A DNA stretch of 64,000 bases, from NCBI GenBank assembly GCA_028023455.1, contig JAQFVV010006275.1, positions 1,371,279-1,435,278 on the forward strand, in the 5' to 3' direction. This document shows positions 1 through 13,529 of this stretch, piece after piece (within the stretch, counting starts at the first letter, position 1; every line of letters begins with the position of its first letter). The translations under genes and the position numbers were made by a program. A model generated the notes under the pieces. The model was not told the origin of the DNA and searched no databases. It saw only the letters and a list, made by a program, of their open reading frames with translations. This stretch comes from Epiperipatus broadwayi (lineage: Eukaryota > Onychophora > Udeonychophora > Euonychophora > Peripatidae).

Positions 1-752
1 TGCTTAAAGACTTTTTTCTTTATTTTTATTTACATTATGCTGCTTTTTAATGGCTTGGATAGCCCTGGGACAAACTTAAGAGCAACTTCATGTATCTTTC
101 TTATTTACTGATTTTTTAATTTAAAATATTTCATGTAATTTCAACAATGAAATATCTGTTAATTTTTTCTTTAGTACATACTTTCAAAATTAAAACTTTA
201 TTTACACTTTAGAGTATATACAAAAAACAACAACAACAATGATAGCATAAAATTATGTCAATAAGAAAGTTACAATGTATACATATAAATGTGGTATGCA
301 AATCATGTATGTAGAAAAATCAAAAGTTGTATTAGATCAATAACATAGTCTCAAGAGCTGCATAAGAAAATTATGATAGGTAATTAATGCACATAGGAAA
401 AAAACATAAAATAAATATAAATAAAATCAAAGATTACACTAATGCCTTAAGGTAGTGTGTTATATGCATAATTAGCTAGGAATATAAAGTAAGTCAAAAC
501 TATATATAAGGTTTGTAAATTCCATTGATTAATGACTATCCTGGCCCAAAGAGTAACGAGGACTATAACAAGTTGATATAGGTAAATTAATTATCCAGTA
601 TGGAACTAATGCAAAGTTTATGTATTAAATATATAGGATGTATGAAAGATCTACATAATTAAAGTTTAGATTATTCTTAGGTAAAAGATGGGATATATTA
701 TTTATTCAGTAGATGGGAGAAAGTTCAAGTTTTAGGCCTAGAAATACATGAA
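1..752. other. AT-rich DNA, no gene seen
   Basis: Both strands are stop-rich in every frame and I recognise no repeat family, RNA gene or transposon end. It holds short A and T runs and a small CAA repeat near 228-240. Nothing further can be supported. Confidence 0.6.
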
Positions 753-1034
753 TTAAGTCTCTAGCCTCATCTGGCTCCAGGTTTGGTCAATTAGCCAAGG
801 CTGACAAGTTCGTTTATCCTCATCTTTTATCTTGTAGAGGGATTTGAAAAATCGATTAACCATTGAATCATCACAGACATGATCAATTATCATGCTACAT
901 CTGGCAGTCCAAATTAAGAAGTTAATGAAAGTGGCCAGTCTTATTGTTCCGAATTGACCCTTTTTAATTGCAGCCTTAACATTTTCTATCATTTTAGCTA
1001 TTACTTTATTTAGACTCCAATTAGTTGCAAACAT
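753..1034 (-). pseudogene. Unrecognised 93-codon coding remnant, paralogue of 55644-55922
   Basis: An open frame of 93 codons with a stop directly upstream of its ATG. I do not recognise the product. Residues about 18-93 align without large gaps to the frame at 55644-55922: both share an N-K-x(2)-I-x-K-G core, then IRL, then a hydrophobic stretch ending W-x(2)-R-C (LIWTARC here, LLWITRC there), and a T-W near the end. Two distant loci keeping the same pattern suggests a dispersed, once-coding repeat rather than chance. The W-x-x-R-C block loosely resembles the region after the reverse transcriptase in some LINE proteins, but this is a weak guess. It could also be an exon of an unknown gene; I see no convincing neighbouring exons. 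Confidence 0.35.
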
Positions 1035-4000
1035 CCAATTTTACTTAGAAAAAATCTACTTTCCATTAATTTTTCTAAGCAAGCATATTATTATTAAGTG
1101 GTTACAATTTTATTTTATTACCTACCCATTTCATACTCTATTGTATAATAAATATTATTTAAAAAAATCAATTATCATATTTTGATTTATGTTTATATTT
1201 CATTTCCCAGTACTATCTGACTACTGTTTTAGTTATGTGCAATATATATGAGATCAATTTATAGCCTTATCAATAAAAAAAGTTGATATATATATATATT
1301 GTTTCAATACAGAATGAGTCTTCTAGGTATGGATTTTTATACTATCAGCTAAATCATATTGAAAATAAGCAATGTTTATTAAAATATTTTTTATTTAGTA
1401 CTTTTTTCCTATACAGTTTTTTACTATTTACAGTCTTAACTCAGCCTAGCAAACTTTTTCAGAATTATAATTGATAAAGATATTGTGTTTAGTTCTTCTA
1501 TATGCAGACAAATGTATTCACAGATGTAATTTATATCAACTTGTTTCAGATGTAAGTTGTAAAGATAGCTTACAATCCTATCAAAACTAGCCTATATTTG
1601 TCCACACTACAAAACCAAGCCCGTTCAAAACATAAGCTTAATGAATAGGTGGTCAGGTATGTGCTATCCTTTCTTTTAAGCATATATATATATACACGAT
1701 AGTTATTTGCTTTGTTAAATATCAAGTTAGATAAATGTCGCAATGAATTAATTTTCCTTACTTAATGAGAAATAAAAACTCATTTAAAGAAATCATTTAA
1801 ATATATACATACACTATCAATAGCCTAATAATCAATGTGTTGTGCATCACAAATTAAGACAGAGACTGAATAAACATGGTTATGACCCAATGTCAAACCA
1901 ATCGCTAAGCAACCAAGTGTGAAAAATGAAATTAGAATTCTATTACAGTTTTTTTTTATTAACTACAACCAAGATAATGTGCAACAATAGGCAGTTACAG
2001 CAATGTCGAAAGAAATGGAAAAGCTAGTATACTAAACATCAAAAGCTAAGCTTGGTATAAAAGGAAACCCAGATCATTTCCAATCATCTTTTATTATTTT
2101 TTAAAATAATGCATCAGCCATAGAAAGCCAACAACCTGAAATTGAATGTTTGAATACAGAGGAAAATGGATGACTTGTTCGAATACTCTGAATTGTCCAT
2201 ATAAGTTTCTTAGTGCAAAACCATAAAAAATTTAAAATGACATTTGAATTAAGAGAAGTTTGATAAGTTCATGCACTGTTTTTAAATTGATAATGGAAAA
2301 ACCACTATTATTCAAACATAAACAAAGAAGGAATAGAACATTGCCAGCACTTGAACAAAATGATGATGTAATTTTTTTCTTCTTGTAAGCCATTAAAGGC
2401 AAATCACAAATAAAGAAAAATTAAATCTGTTATAAACTGCTGTGCAATGTATTCTGGCTAAATTGACAGTACCATAAGACTGAAGCATTACTATCCTGAC
2501 CCTTGAAGCACAATAAATTAACTTGCTTACTCTTGGAATGCCTAAAGAAGTCCCAATTGTCCTATACTAAACAATGGATTGAGAAGAAGAGCAACTTTAG
2601 AGAGTGGATGTAATATTATTTCAAGCATGATGCATAGGAATTCCAATAAGTTATGGATGGAAACTAAGGAGAGTTATTCAAAAAAGAGATAGACTGTATC
2701 CATGAAGGACATTATTGCCAATCTCATGAACCTTAATCAAAATAATTTAATCAAAGTTCTGATTTTATTATGTATTCTTGTTATTTATATATTTGTAAAA
2801 TTCTTTTTTATTTTCATTCGACACTAGGAAGCATAAGTGTCTATAATTTGGAAGAGTCCATTATAAGTCAAAGCAATAAAATGGGGGGAAATCATTGTTA
2901 GATAATTTTTTTTGTTAAATAAAGTTTAGACCAACTTTCCCTCTGTAGTGACTTGACATTGATCATCATGATATGGAATAAGATAAGATCTTTAAGATTA
3001 TTCTATATTAATTACATACACTTATTACAGAACAGAGTTGTTAACTAATAATCATTTATGTTTATTTTTTTGGTATAAATGACTAATCTTCTTGTGCAGA
3101 TGTTCTTTTCTGTCAACTTTATAAAACCATACATAGATATGAGGTCCCCAAAGAAGATGGAACATCACTAATTTGAATTGGACAATGAGGCTACTACAAA
3201 TATACCTGCATAATATTGCAAATTAGCTAGTTAACTTCACAGTCGATTTAATAAAATTATTTTTTTTATTTGCTTTGTAAATAATTAGTACCATGTCATG
3301 TATTTCTACCATTGGGTAAGGGTTTGGAGTCTTGAATATATTTAATTGTTGATATGGTAGAAATCCATCCTTGACACACACAATTATACTACTTTATCTT
3401 GTTAAAGAATTATAAACTTTTCTTTTTACTTTGTTTTGATATTTAATAAATGTCAAATTTATTTACATTAAACTGGTCTCTAATTTATCAAAATTATTTA
3501 TGCATTCACTTATCAACCAGTAGTGAGGATATACATACATACATACCTCACTCTTATATAATAGTGTAGAAATATGCTTGGGTGAAGGATTAAATCAATT
3601 GTAACATATATAGAGGTGCAGCAGTTACTATCCTGCATAAGTTCATCCCTGAAAAAAGCCGAAGGCAAATTTCTCCCTGAGTTTGAATGTTGAGATGTAA
3701 TAGAACCTGAAGGAGGGCTGAAGTATGGATGAATTAGCCCAAATTGTATCTAAATTTAATGTGGAAATACAGATCTAGCCCATTAGAGGTAGATACAATC
3801 ATAAGTTATGTCCTTCATCGCATCACTGACAGCATCCTACCAAAAGATCCTAGGTCTGACCATAGTGAGATGTGTTTCCCCTCTTTTGTTGTAAACCCCA
3901 GCCCATCACAATATATGTGTGTATAATTATGAATTTTATATATAATTTTTTTTCTATTTTATTGCTTTCCTTATAGCATTTTATTAGAGCTAATTTTATG

Positions 4001-6840
4001 CATAATATCTTTGCTGAAGTGTAAAAAACAATGCAGACCATGCATGTGTTATCTTATATAAAATTTCCAGTCCATACTAACCATATATTGCATACAATGA
4101 TTTAACATCATTTTCAATACAAGAATTTTTCCAAATGTTATATTTAAAAATATACATATAAAAAAGTACTATGAATTTATATTCAGAATTATTAAAATAA
4201 ATGTATAGATGAGATTTATACAACTTTAATTATTATATTTTTATATTATATTAAAAAAAATATTTTGATGAAAAACTACTTTTAATTATAAAAAGAAGTT
4301 TTTTTACAATTTTAATTACATTTTTAAATATTAATTTATAAAAGAAATTGGCCAAATAAGTATACATGTTTTTATGCAATACTTATAAGTAGGTATATAA
4401 ATAAATGAATATAAGCAAATCAACCAAATTCAGTTAAGTATCATATTTTATTTTTCCATCTTTATGAATATTATTATTGAAATAAATATTTGAAAACATA
4501 TTATTAATTTAATGGTGTGGAGATCTATTATCTCATGGGATACTAAGAAGATGCTATTGTGCTTTGGCTTTAAATCATTCTTTTGTGATTATCTTTATGC
4601 TATTTTGCCAGTTTTACTTTCATTTGATCTGTAAAAACTAAAATTAAAACAAATATCAATTTATTGGTTCAAAAAATTTAAAGATGTTCAGTAGTCAACA
4701 AAAGAAAACTATAAATAAACTATCAAAAGCCTAGAGCACTGCTGACTGATAGATTCTTTGATGTTGGATTTATAAAAAAATTATAAATTATTTTCCAATT
4801 ATTGTTAGCAATAAGCAAAAAATATTTTTTTTGTAGTTTATTTAATTATTTATAATCATTTTTGCAAAATATTTGTATAGTAATTATTAAAAAGAAATGT
4901 ACTTATGTTTGTACTTATATTTTTTTAAAAATATGTTTATTTTAAAAAAATATGAAGAATTTGAAATCACAATAAAAAGAAAATTGTGATTGTTTATGCT
5001 CTGTCAAACATCATAATACAGAACTTTTGTGATATTTTAATAATTTTAAATACAATTTCATAGCTTTATTATGACTTAATAATCATTTGTTCATATTTTG
5101 AAAATAAAATTTAATCAATAAAAATTTGGTTAATTTAATTTTTTCAATAATATTATGCTAATCTGCCAATAAAAAAAAAAGTAATTCTTCTTCTTAAATA
5201 TTTCACTTTACTATTTTTTTTTACATATTAGGAAAGCTCAAGTATGATTTTTTAAGGATGTTTTTATATATTTACATTTCTAATAAATCAAGTATCATTT
5301 ATTGATTCATAATATTGAATAAAGATTTTAATACTAAAATAAAATGCTGAACTATGGAAAAACATTAAAATGCAAAAGGGTTAATGTTTATTTTGCTAAG
5401 GAAAAAAGATCCCTAAACATAGATAAGAAGAGATCAGTCAGAAATTGTGTTGAAAGACTGAAGGATTTCCACTTATAATATTGACTGGTGTATATATACA
5501 CATATATTTATATCTCATTATTCATTATTTAGTTTAGAATATGTTTAATTTATTTTAAATGTTTCAATTTTAAATCTAATATATGTAAATGTATACTTTT
5601 TGAATGAATTTAAAATAATTACAAATATTTTTATTATATATTTTGTTTATTATTATTTTTCTTAGCTTTATTGCTTTTCATAGTTAGTTTTATGGATCAT
5701 TTATTATTTCATTTTTTTTTTTTCATGATACATTATTGTTAGTGTAAAAATTGTATTTTTAACAGAAAATTAATGTGGTATTTTCTGCAGTAAACTAGAT
5801 ATATATATATATTGTAATTGAAAGTAAAATTTTTATCTAACATGATATAGATTTATATATATGCTAATAAATGTGCCCTATTTGTAATGAAATAATAAAA
5901 ATAAGTTTTGATAGATATATCAATTTGTGAAGAGCAAATATCAATATATTTTTGCTGTATAATATAACATCTACATCAAAAAGATTAGAAATTAGTCCAA
6001 ATAAATAGTATTAGCAAACAAATGTCAATATACATTTAACCATATGTTGGTTATTTGAGAAGAAATAGAAAATTATAATTATAAATATTGGCAAATAATC
6101 ATCCAGTCAACTTAACTGGATTTAAATATGATAAATCTGATGTAACATTATCATATAATCATTAAAAAATATCAATAATGAGAAATAATATTAATTGCAT
6201 ATACAGTGTATTAATAAATGCTATGTAATTAGAAATATAATAAATGGTATATATACTTGGATTATTATATACTGAGATTATTAAGCTAATAATTAAATCC
6301 TATGAGCATATATTAATCCTAAGATCAGGGTCATATTATGTCATGTGTACTGGACATAAATAAACTCATAATTATATATAATAATAATAAGGAAGTGTGT
6401 GGACTTTTAGTCCCTTAGTGCTATTCATATTATTCTACAGAGAATTATATAAAATCTACACACATGCATCAAATTCTATTACTGATTGCAGCTAACTTTG
6501 TGGATATCATGCAGTTCTGATAAATATATGTGTACAAAAGTAAAGATAAAAATATTTTAATCTAGTATTAAATAATTCATAATAATTTAAAATTCTAGTT
6601 AATAATTTTATTAAATAACAATAATGATGATGGTAATAGAAATTATGATGAAATTAAACGTCTGATATATTCTCCAATAATACAAATAAATCATTATAAC
6701 TAATTCTGACATTTACAAATATTTCATAGATATTAATTACTTCAATAGTTTGAAAACAAAAGCAATAAATGTTCAAATTACAGTTTAAATATTAAAAAAG
6801 GGCATATGGTTTCATTGTTTGGAGTTCATAAGAAGTTAAA
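1035..6840. other. Gene-free AT-rich stretch
   Basis: No coding frame with recognisable domains, no RNA gene and no terminal inverted repeats that I can see. It contains simple-sequence patches: TA runs near 1290, 1685 and 5800, and an ACAT repeat near 3532-3552. The part around 3600-3900 is less AT-rich and has a few short frames, but no motif was recognised in any of them. Confidence 0.6.
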
Positions 6841-6920
6841 GTGTCAGATGTTCGAGTGCTAGAATCGATCCTGGGACATCCTGATCCCCAAATCAGATAC
6901 TCTTCCAATTACACCTAACC
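6841..6920 (-). repeat. tRNA-like sequence (SINE head or tRNA pseudogene)
   Basis: Read on the minus strand this runs from GGTTAGGTGTAATTGGAAG to CACTCG. The first part resembles a tRNA D-arm/A box. The middle, CTGAT-TTGGGG-ATCAG, is an anticodon-arm-like hairpin whose loop contains TGG (proline-type). The end, GGATCGATTCT, is a two-mismatch match to the pol III B box. The loop size is off and the acceptor ends pair poorly, so this is not a functional tRNA gene. A decayed tRNA-derived SINE head or tRNA pseudogene fits best. Confidence 0.5.
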
Positions 6921-8508
6921 AAGCAGGGCAGGTTAAAGATAAATAAATGATAAGTAGTTTTGAATGTAACACATATGTGTGCACAGACATTTGTGATTAG
7001 TAATAAAAAATATTTCATTTATTATTTATTACTTATCTTAAATTTATGGGCAAATATTATTCTATTTTAACAACTCAAAAATATTAAATGGGCTTAAATG
7101 TAATATGTATTTATATATCATTAAAAACCAGTCAACACTTAAACAATCCCAATATCATTAACAATTTCAAACTGTTGTCAAGGTAACTTCCTTTTAATAT
7201 ATATACACACATAGACATGTAGTTTATAATATAAAATATTTCAATTATTCATAATTAATTTGTTTCAGTATATATAAATCTACATTATTTTGCTAAATAC
7301 ATGGTACATGAACCCAGATATAATCACAAAAACTTACATATATATATGTTTGGATAAGTAAAATTGTGGAGGGAACTATGTGTGAAGAGTAGTTCCACAA
7401 TTTTACACATATATAAATCGCAATATTATTAATTATTATTATATACATACGCATACATATATGGTTCCACTACATAAAAATGTCACTTATTAATCATTAA
7501 TTTGATCTCCGAACTTACATAGTTAAATTATTTTCAATAATATAATTTTTTCTTATGAGTGTATTGATTATTTAAAATTCTAGATTTATTAATAACAAGA
7601 AAAAAATAAACAAGCAGTAATTCAATTTAACCTTCTGTTAATAAAATGTAATAGAATTATTTCTAGAAGAAACTTTACTTAAATTAGTTCTTTTCTTCTG
7701 GGTCTTCAATTCTCATTTTTCTACAAATTTGGAAGTTTTTTCAAACGTATTCCATGAGCATTTCTTAACTAATTTATTCAAAGTTGTTTACTAATCTATT
7801 TTTTTTTAAAGAAAGTAATAATTTAAGAGAAATATATTTTTATTTTATGTTATAAAGAAATAGATTTTTCTTTTCCTCTATCTTTAGAACTAAATAATAT
7901 GCACAGTATATATATATAGTAATAATTTATTTCATTTGTGGTTTATAAGTATGTATAATAGACTTTAAGTAAAGATAACATGAATATTTAGTGAATTTTT
8001 TTAACAGCAGATTTATTTTGTCTGTGCATATATATATATGTCAGTCTTATATGTAGATTGCATTGTAGAAACATTTTGGTTTGAACAGTCTCACTTATAG
8101 ACAGTTTTATAGCATGTAGTTAACAAAGAGACAAGAACAATGCTGATAGTCTTCAATTCATATTTACATTTTATACCAATTAAATTTCATATATATATAT
8201 ATAGTGAGTTATGGATCACCATAGAAGCATTGGCAGTATGTTCCAAACCTCAAGCAGCATGGAGTCTACTAAAAACCTGTTTCTGTTTGAGTCTACACAA
8301 CTTTTTCATTAAACCACCCTCAATATTGAATCATATTAAGAAAATGTAGAGATTTATAACCAGGAACATTAGAATTAAACCTTTTTTTTGTTAATTAATA
8401 AAAAGAAAACTATAAATGTAACAGAGGTTATGGTTGTTCTTTAACTTATATTTATCAAAACAAAATAAATTCAAAAATGGTTCAATTAAATTTTTTTTTT
8501 CTAAAATC
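6921..8508. other. AT-rich DNA with one imperfect hairpin
   Basis: No gene seen. At 7358-7406 an inverted repeat pairs GTAAAATTGTGGAGGGAACT with AGTTCCACAATTTTAC around a 13-nt loop. It is flanked by TA-rich runs and may be a small MITE remnant. The remainder is simple AT-rich sequence with TA microsatellites near 7330, 7905, 8030 and 8190. Confidence 0.5.
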
Positions 8509-8775
8509 GGTACTTGGGAGTTTTCCTGTAACCAAGATGGCAGCCCGTATTTTTGATAAATGTATGTTTCAAAGGTCTATAATCTACCAAAGATGAGTTA
8601 GTTAAATTAAAACAAAGGAATAAATTCTGATAAATTTCATTAAGAAGCTTTATTTATATATATATTAGAATGTGGGAAACGATAAGATGCTCTTAACATT
8701 GTCATTATTTGTTTCAATTCAGTGTGTTTCTTTTTGTCAGCAGTAACAGCCATTTTCAAAGATAAAATATTCTGA
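8509..8775 (+). repeat. MITE family D, 5' fragment
   Basis: This aligns with the left part of the element at 42641-43208. Shared blocks include the terminal GGTACTTG...AGTTTTC, the AAGATGGC block, GTATTTTTGATAAA, AATTCTGATAAATTTC followed by ATTAAGAAGCTT, and TTTCTTTTTGTCAGCAGT. The opposite terminal inverted repeat is absent, so this is a truncated copy, probably of a non-autonomous DNA transposon. Confidence 0.7.
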
Positions 8776-10047
8776 TGGTTTATAATTTATTTCAATGATT
8801 TTTCCTTTTATAATAAGTCGTTGTTTTCCCATAAAATTTTCTCAATATGCTGCCCAATTCATGGGAGATAATATTGCTTCGTACAATTCCATTTTGTTCA
8901 GTCAACTATATACTTTAAAGAAAATAAAAGAAAATCATATAAAGAAATTAATACATGCTTCTGTTCAAAGCCAAAACAACAGAGAGCAAGAATTCAAACT
9001 ATTCAGTTCTATTTATAAGATTTTTTCATTGTTGCCAGTGTAACTATAGGAATCCTCTAAATTCACTCTTTAAGCAATTTCTAGCAACATCTCTCTAATA
9101 AAAATTTGTATTACTCAACAAATAAAAATAAATATTTTAGAATTATTATATACAACAAAAATTTACATTTCACAATAACAATACTATTTTTCATTCTAAC
9201 AAAAATTAAAAAATCTACATTACAATTTCAATATATTATACTGGAAATATATTTTTATACATATTTCCTTAGTACAACAAATAAAAAGTACAAATATATT
9301 TGAAATATTAAACATTTGTTTGTATTGTTTATAATTTACTATCATGAATGCAGTAACAAAAATGAAACATATAACAAAAGAATAATAATTTTATCCAAAC
9401 TATATACTTTATTATTTACATATTTTCCTTTTTACAATAATAAAGTCATTTTACAATCTTACAATGCAATTAATAATAAACAATTTTATATTAACATTAT
9501 TGTTATTATAGCAACACAGTTCAATGTTTCATAAGTTAACATATTCACCATCCAAAAATCAAGCAAGAAAGATAAAAAAATTAGGACAGACATCTTACTA
9601 CATACTGAAACTCATTCCAAATTTCAGTAGGCACAATATATATATATTACAAACATCATATTAAGAATAAAGTTTACCAAAATAAAATTATTTTTTGAAA
9701 TTTTTTTATATAAATTTCATATGAAAGAAATATGAATTTTTAGAGAAATCATTACTGAAATTTAGTTTTACGAAAACATTATAGTGCTCTAACTAAATTA
9801 ATCAAACCATTTAGATAATTATAAAGAGCTATGTGCAATCAGGTCAAGATGGCCATATCTGTTATAGAAGATACATTTGGTATTGAATAAGCATATGCTG
9901 CTCTCATTTATATATATATTCACAGAGTATAATTACTTTTATAGATAAAAAACAAATATTTAGAGGTACATAAAAAGAGTAAACACACCATATATATTTG
10001 TAAAACAATTAAATATAAAATGCACTTATGTATGTGGAGTAATTAAC
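8776..10047. other. AT-rich DNA, no gene seen
   Basis: Several short frames of 65-82 codons occur here, rich in Asn, Ile, Tyr and Lys as expected of random AT-rich DNA. None has a domain or motif I recognise. No repeats of note except TA runs near 9640 and 9910. Confidence 0.6.
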
Positions 10048-10143
10048 TTTTTTTTTTCATGTGTCATAGCATCAGCTGGGAAGTGAACCCGCTAAGCTGG
10101 GACAACTGCTTGTAAGGCAGCTGTGCTGACCTCTCGACCACCA
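10048..10143 (-). repeat. tRNA-derived SINE, copy 1
   Basis: On the minus strand: a tRNA-like body with A box TGGTCGAGAGG, an anticodon-arm hairpin CAGCTGC-CTTACAA-GCAGTTG with TAC in the anticodon position, a degenerate B box (GGGTTCACTTC), then GACACATG and an A-tail of ten. It matches the SINEs at 34973, 48058 and 51148. The 5' end is a little shorter than in those copies and I could not find a clear target-site duplication. Confidence 0.8.
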
Positions 10144-10345
10144 ATGAATTTTATAAAGGCAAAATTGTGAAAAATAATAAAAAGGCATTGAGTAAGAAAA
10201 AGATACAAATAAATGTGAATATGATATAATAATATACAATAAAAGCAATGAAGAAAAAAAAGTATATATTTAAATAAGAAAATTCTACAAAATAAGATAT
10301 ATTCTTCACCCAATACATTTAGATCTCTGTTTACATCACTCTAAC

Positions 10346-10610
10346 TTGACTTTCTAGCACTTTCTAATGCTGGGAAGCTACGATAAGAAAAGCTTAGTAT
10401 TTACATAATTTTAATTGAGCTTAGCGCTTCCAATATTCTCTTGGTATCATATTAGTACCACATATTTTCGATCCCCTCTTGATATCATACTTATAGTACT
10501 GATAGGTGCTATGAATATGATACCAAGAGGGTGTCGAAAGTGCTAAGCTCAATTAAAATTACGTAAATATTAAGCTTTTCTTATCATAGCATCCCAGCGC
10601 TAGAAAATCA
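10346..10610. mobile_element. Palindromic MITE, about 265 bp
   Basis: Two arms of over 100 bp are near reverse complements. Left blocks such as GATAAGAAAAGCTTAGTATT, TTTTAATTGAGCTTAGC and CTCTTGGTATCATATT reappear inverted on the right. The ends read TTGACTTTCTAGC and GCTAGAAAATCAA. There is no coding capacity. It resembles a foldback MITE. A superfamily cannot be assigned because no clear target-site duplication is visible. Confidence 0.75.
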
Positions 10611-11409
10611 ATTAAGAAAAGTTATAAATCAGAGAATAATTCTAACTTGTATAAATTATAAGCAAAAATAAAAGAAGATAATATATAAATCAATATAACT
10701 CTTAATTCTTGACTAAGGTCAAGGTATAAGAACATATCTTTTATGTAATATAGTACATTTTTATTTATTAAATATTTTTAAGTTCTGCATTATTTCAGAA
10801 GAAGAAACAAGAGAATGACAAGCAAATAGCAAACTACGACTGACAATATCAAATGTTATTTATTATTGAAATCGTAGTATTTCCCTCCTCATTCATCTCT
10901 ATCTACATTTAACTAGAAAAAATGCACAAATTTCAGGAAATTTTAAAATTTAAATTAAATTTATCAAATAGTAGAGAATAAATTTTACAATTTTATAACA
11001 TTATTTACAGCAGAATAAATTTTTTTGTGTGTAATCACATTTTTAAACAAAAAAAAAAAAAAAAATTGCAAATACTTATATATCGAAAGAGAGAGAGAGA
11101 GAGAGCAAAAAAGTTTAAAAATTTGTGAATCTTTATGATCTTTACGTGTTTATTCAGGACAAGAAAATTGAAGTAAGATTAGAAATTTAAAAAGAGAACA
11201 ATTCATGCCAAGAGAAAAAGATCAACTTTTGCATGAAGAGACAAGAACAAAATGACAGAATGTAAAACAGGGCAGCCAGCGATCTTTCTAAAATCTGTCA
11301 AAAGAATGAACAAGCAACCATTGGAAAGCTGTAAAAAATAAGATACTAAAATTTATTTAAAATAAAACTTTAAAATATATTCTTTAAAGAATATAAGTAT
11401 AATTTATAT
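10611..11409. other. AT-rich DNA with simple repeats
   Basis: No gene seen. It contains a run of 17 A (11049-11065) and a GA microsatellite (11089-11105). Confidence 0.6.
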
Positions 11410-11520
11410 ATTTGGAGTTTAAAATGTAATTATATAAGTGATTTGAACATAGACTTTCAAACGGATAGCTGAAGGGATTTTGAAAGTCTGTGTTCGAATC
11501 CCTTATATAATTACATCTTT
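11410..11520. mobile_element. Family C palindrome, short-loop copy
   Basis: The left arm (11425-11461) and right arm (11479-11515) pair as a near-perfect hairpin between TGTAATTATATAAG and CTTATATAATTACA. The 17-bp loop (cggatagctgaaggga...) equals an internal part of the longer copy at 13530-13710, so this looks like a deletion derivative. The right arm holds GTTCGAATCCC, which fits the pol III B box except at its first base. Confidence 0.7.
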
Positions 11521-13529
11521 AAGTTTTTGTAAATGAATTTTTGAAGTTGCCAACAGTGACATCATAAGTACAGTATACATGAAGAGCTTTGAATACAGCC
11601 AAAAGAACTTTAAAATTTTTTAGATTTCAAACAAGATTATAATTTTTCTTTCTCATAGGTAATATATATACCAACTCGAGTTGCTCTCTAATTCTCCATT
11701 GATAAATATGTATCGAACTATTTTTAATTGGAAGTAAAACAGAGAAGTAAAAACACCATCCAATAATAAGAAATTCTGATGGTTAATGGCTTCTACTTTA
11801 CTCTTCATCTGTGAGAAATTGATGATGAGATCTTGGCACTGCAACAAACTATTTAAAAGTTATTTTACCTACACATATATTTATATGCTCTTAAAGAATG
11901 GAAAAATAATGAGAACACCTATAATATCTTCTTTGATGTTTCTATAGACCATTATTTGTTATTAAGGACTAGTTATATTCTATGTAAGATGAAAATAATT
12001 AATATTTAAACATATCTACAGGAACAATGGACTATTCTTCTTAAAAAATGCTATTAATTTTTTGAGAAATGTTTGTAAAAGATATAATCCAAAAATGATC
12101 ATAGAGACTCGGTATTATTTAATTCTAATGAAAGTGGACCAACGGCATATGCATTCTAATCATAAGAGTGTTAGCTGGAAGAAATAATTGTACTCTTAAG
12201 ATAGACATAGATCTCAAACAAAATGTTTAAATGTTGCTGTGTCATACATATATACTGAATAATAAGTAAAGAGATAAAACAACATAATATTATTTGGCCA
12301 AATTATGATAGTTCCATCATAAGTTTGTAAGATAATCGTGCTTATAAAAATAATGAAAAAGCATCATTAACAATGATATGGAGATGACACCATACCTACA
12401 TAAGATAATATAATAGAATTTTTTAGAACAATTAAAAATAGTATGAAAAGTTGAAAACACAACTAAATAGGAAGAAATTAAAGAATATAATACTGTGCTA
12501 GCACCAGGTGACTTTAAAATTACCAGTGACACTTTTTGGTTCTTTTGATCATTTCTCAACCTCAACAGAATAAAAGTTCTTAAAAAATTAGCTGCAGAGT
12601 GGACTTTGAAGATGCATTAAAAGATCTGAAACTAATTTTCACATATCATAATTTTTATGAATCTGTGATGTTTATGAAAAACTTTTAAATATCACTGTCA
12701 AATTAAATAATGCAATATGGTCTTATTTATTAAAAAATATAATAATGCTTTTCTTTTTGCCTCCAACCAGCAACAAAACTGATAGAGATTATTGTACCGA
12801 TAACCGTACCACATTGTGTTGTAAGTCATGTTCTTTAATACCATGAATCTATAAAGTATTTAATCCAGTGTAGAGTGTCCATATTTATTCTGTAAATATT
12901 AAAAGAAATTGTAATAAAAGAATGGCAACTATCTTATGACAATGATGAAGTATTATTGTTGATTCATCACAACTCTATTTGTCTTTAGGAAGAGGACATA
13001 CATATTATTTCTATATTTATAAAAGAATTTTTAGAATTTTGTGGAAACTTCAAAATGTGAGGAAGTTAATAATAAATTGTAATAATGATTTTCGCATTTC
13101 CTGTACAAAATATATATACTGCATATATATTATTTACTCCCTAATAGAGCAAAATAGCTTCATTTATGTAAGCTCTGTCTATTTAGTCAGAATTATTACA
13201 AAATGTTTTTTTAATAATTGTTGCTAATAAATAGATATAATACCACTGCAAATATTTTTTAACTCTTGTTTTACTAAAACTGCCAATTTGATTAACTGAG
13301 AAATAAAAAAACCTTTGACCTATACATTCTTCAGTTTTATAAAATTTAATAATAAACCACTTCTAACCTATATTTAAAAATAAATATTTGATTGTCCTAT
13401 TTTACATTTCAATTTTAATACAATATCAAATATAAATTAAAACTAGTTAGTTATTATAATGATCCAACCAATCTAAAAAAATATATCAATTTAATATGTA
13501 ATATATGACTGAATATAAGTAAAATTAAT
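11521..13529. other. AT-rich DNA, no gene seen
   Basis: Short frames at 11653-11847, 12317-12565 and 12979-13227 have no recognisable motifs, and their composition follows the AT bias. No repeat ends seen. Confidence 0.55.

Noticed and set aside
8795-9534. Three consecutive short plus frames that look like a cluster
   Set aside because: Composition follows the AT bias, no motif, no conservation evidence.
10048-10143. Functional tRNA gene
   Set aside because: The cloverleaf is imperfect, the 3' end runs into an A-tail and the sequence is repeated at four sites; it is a SINE.
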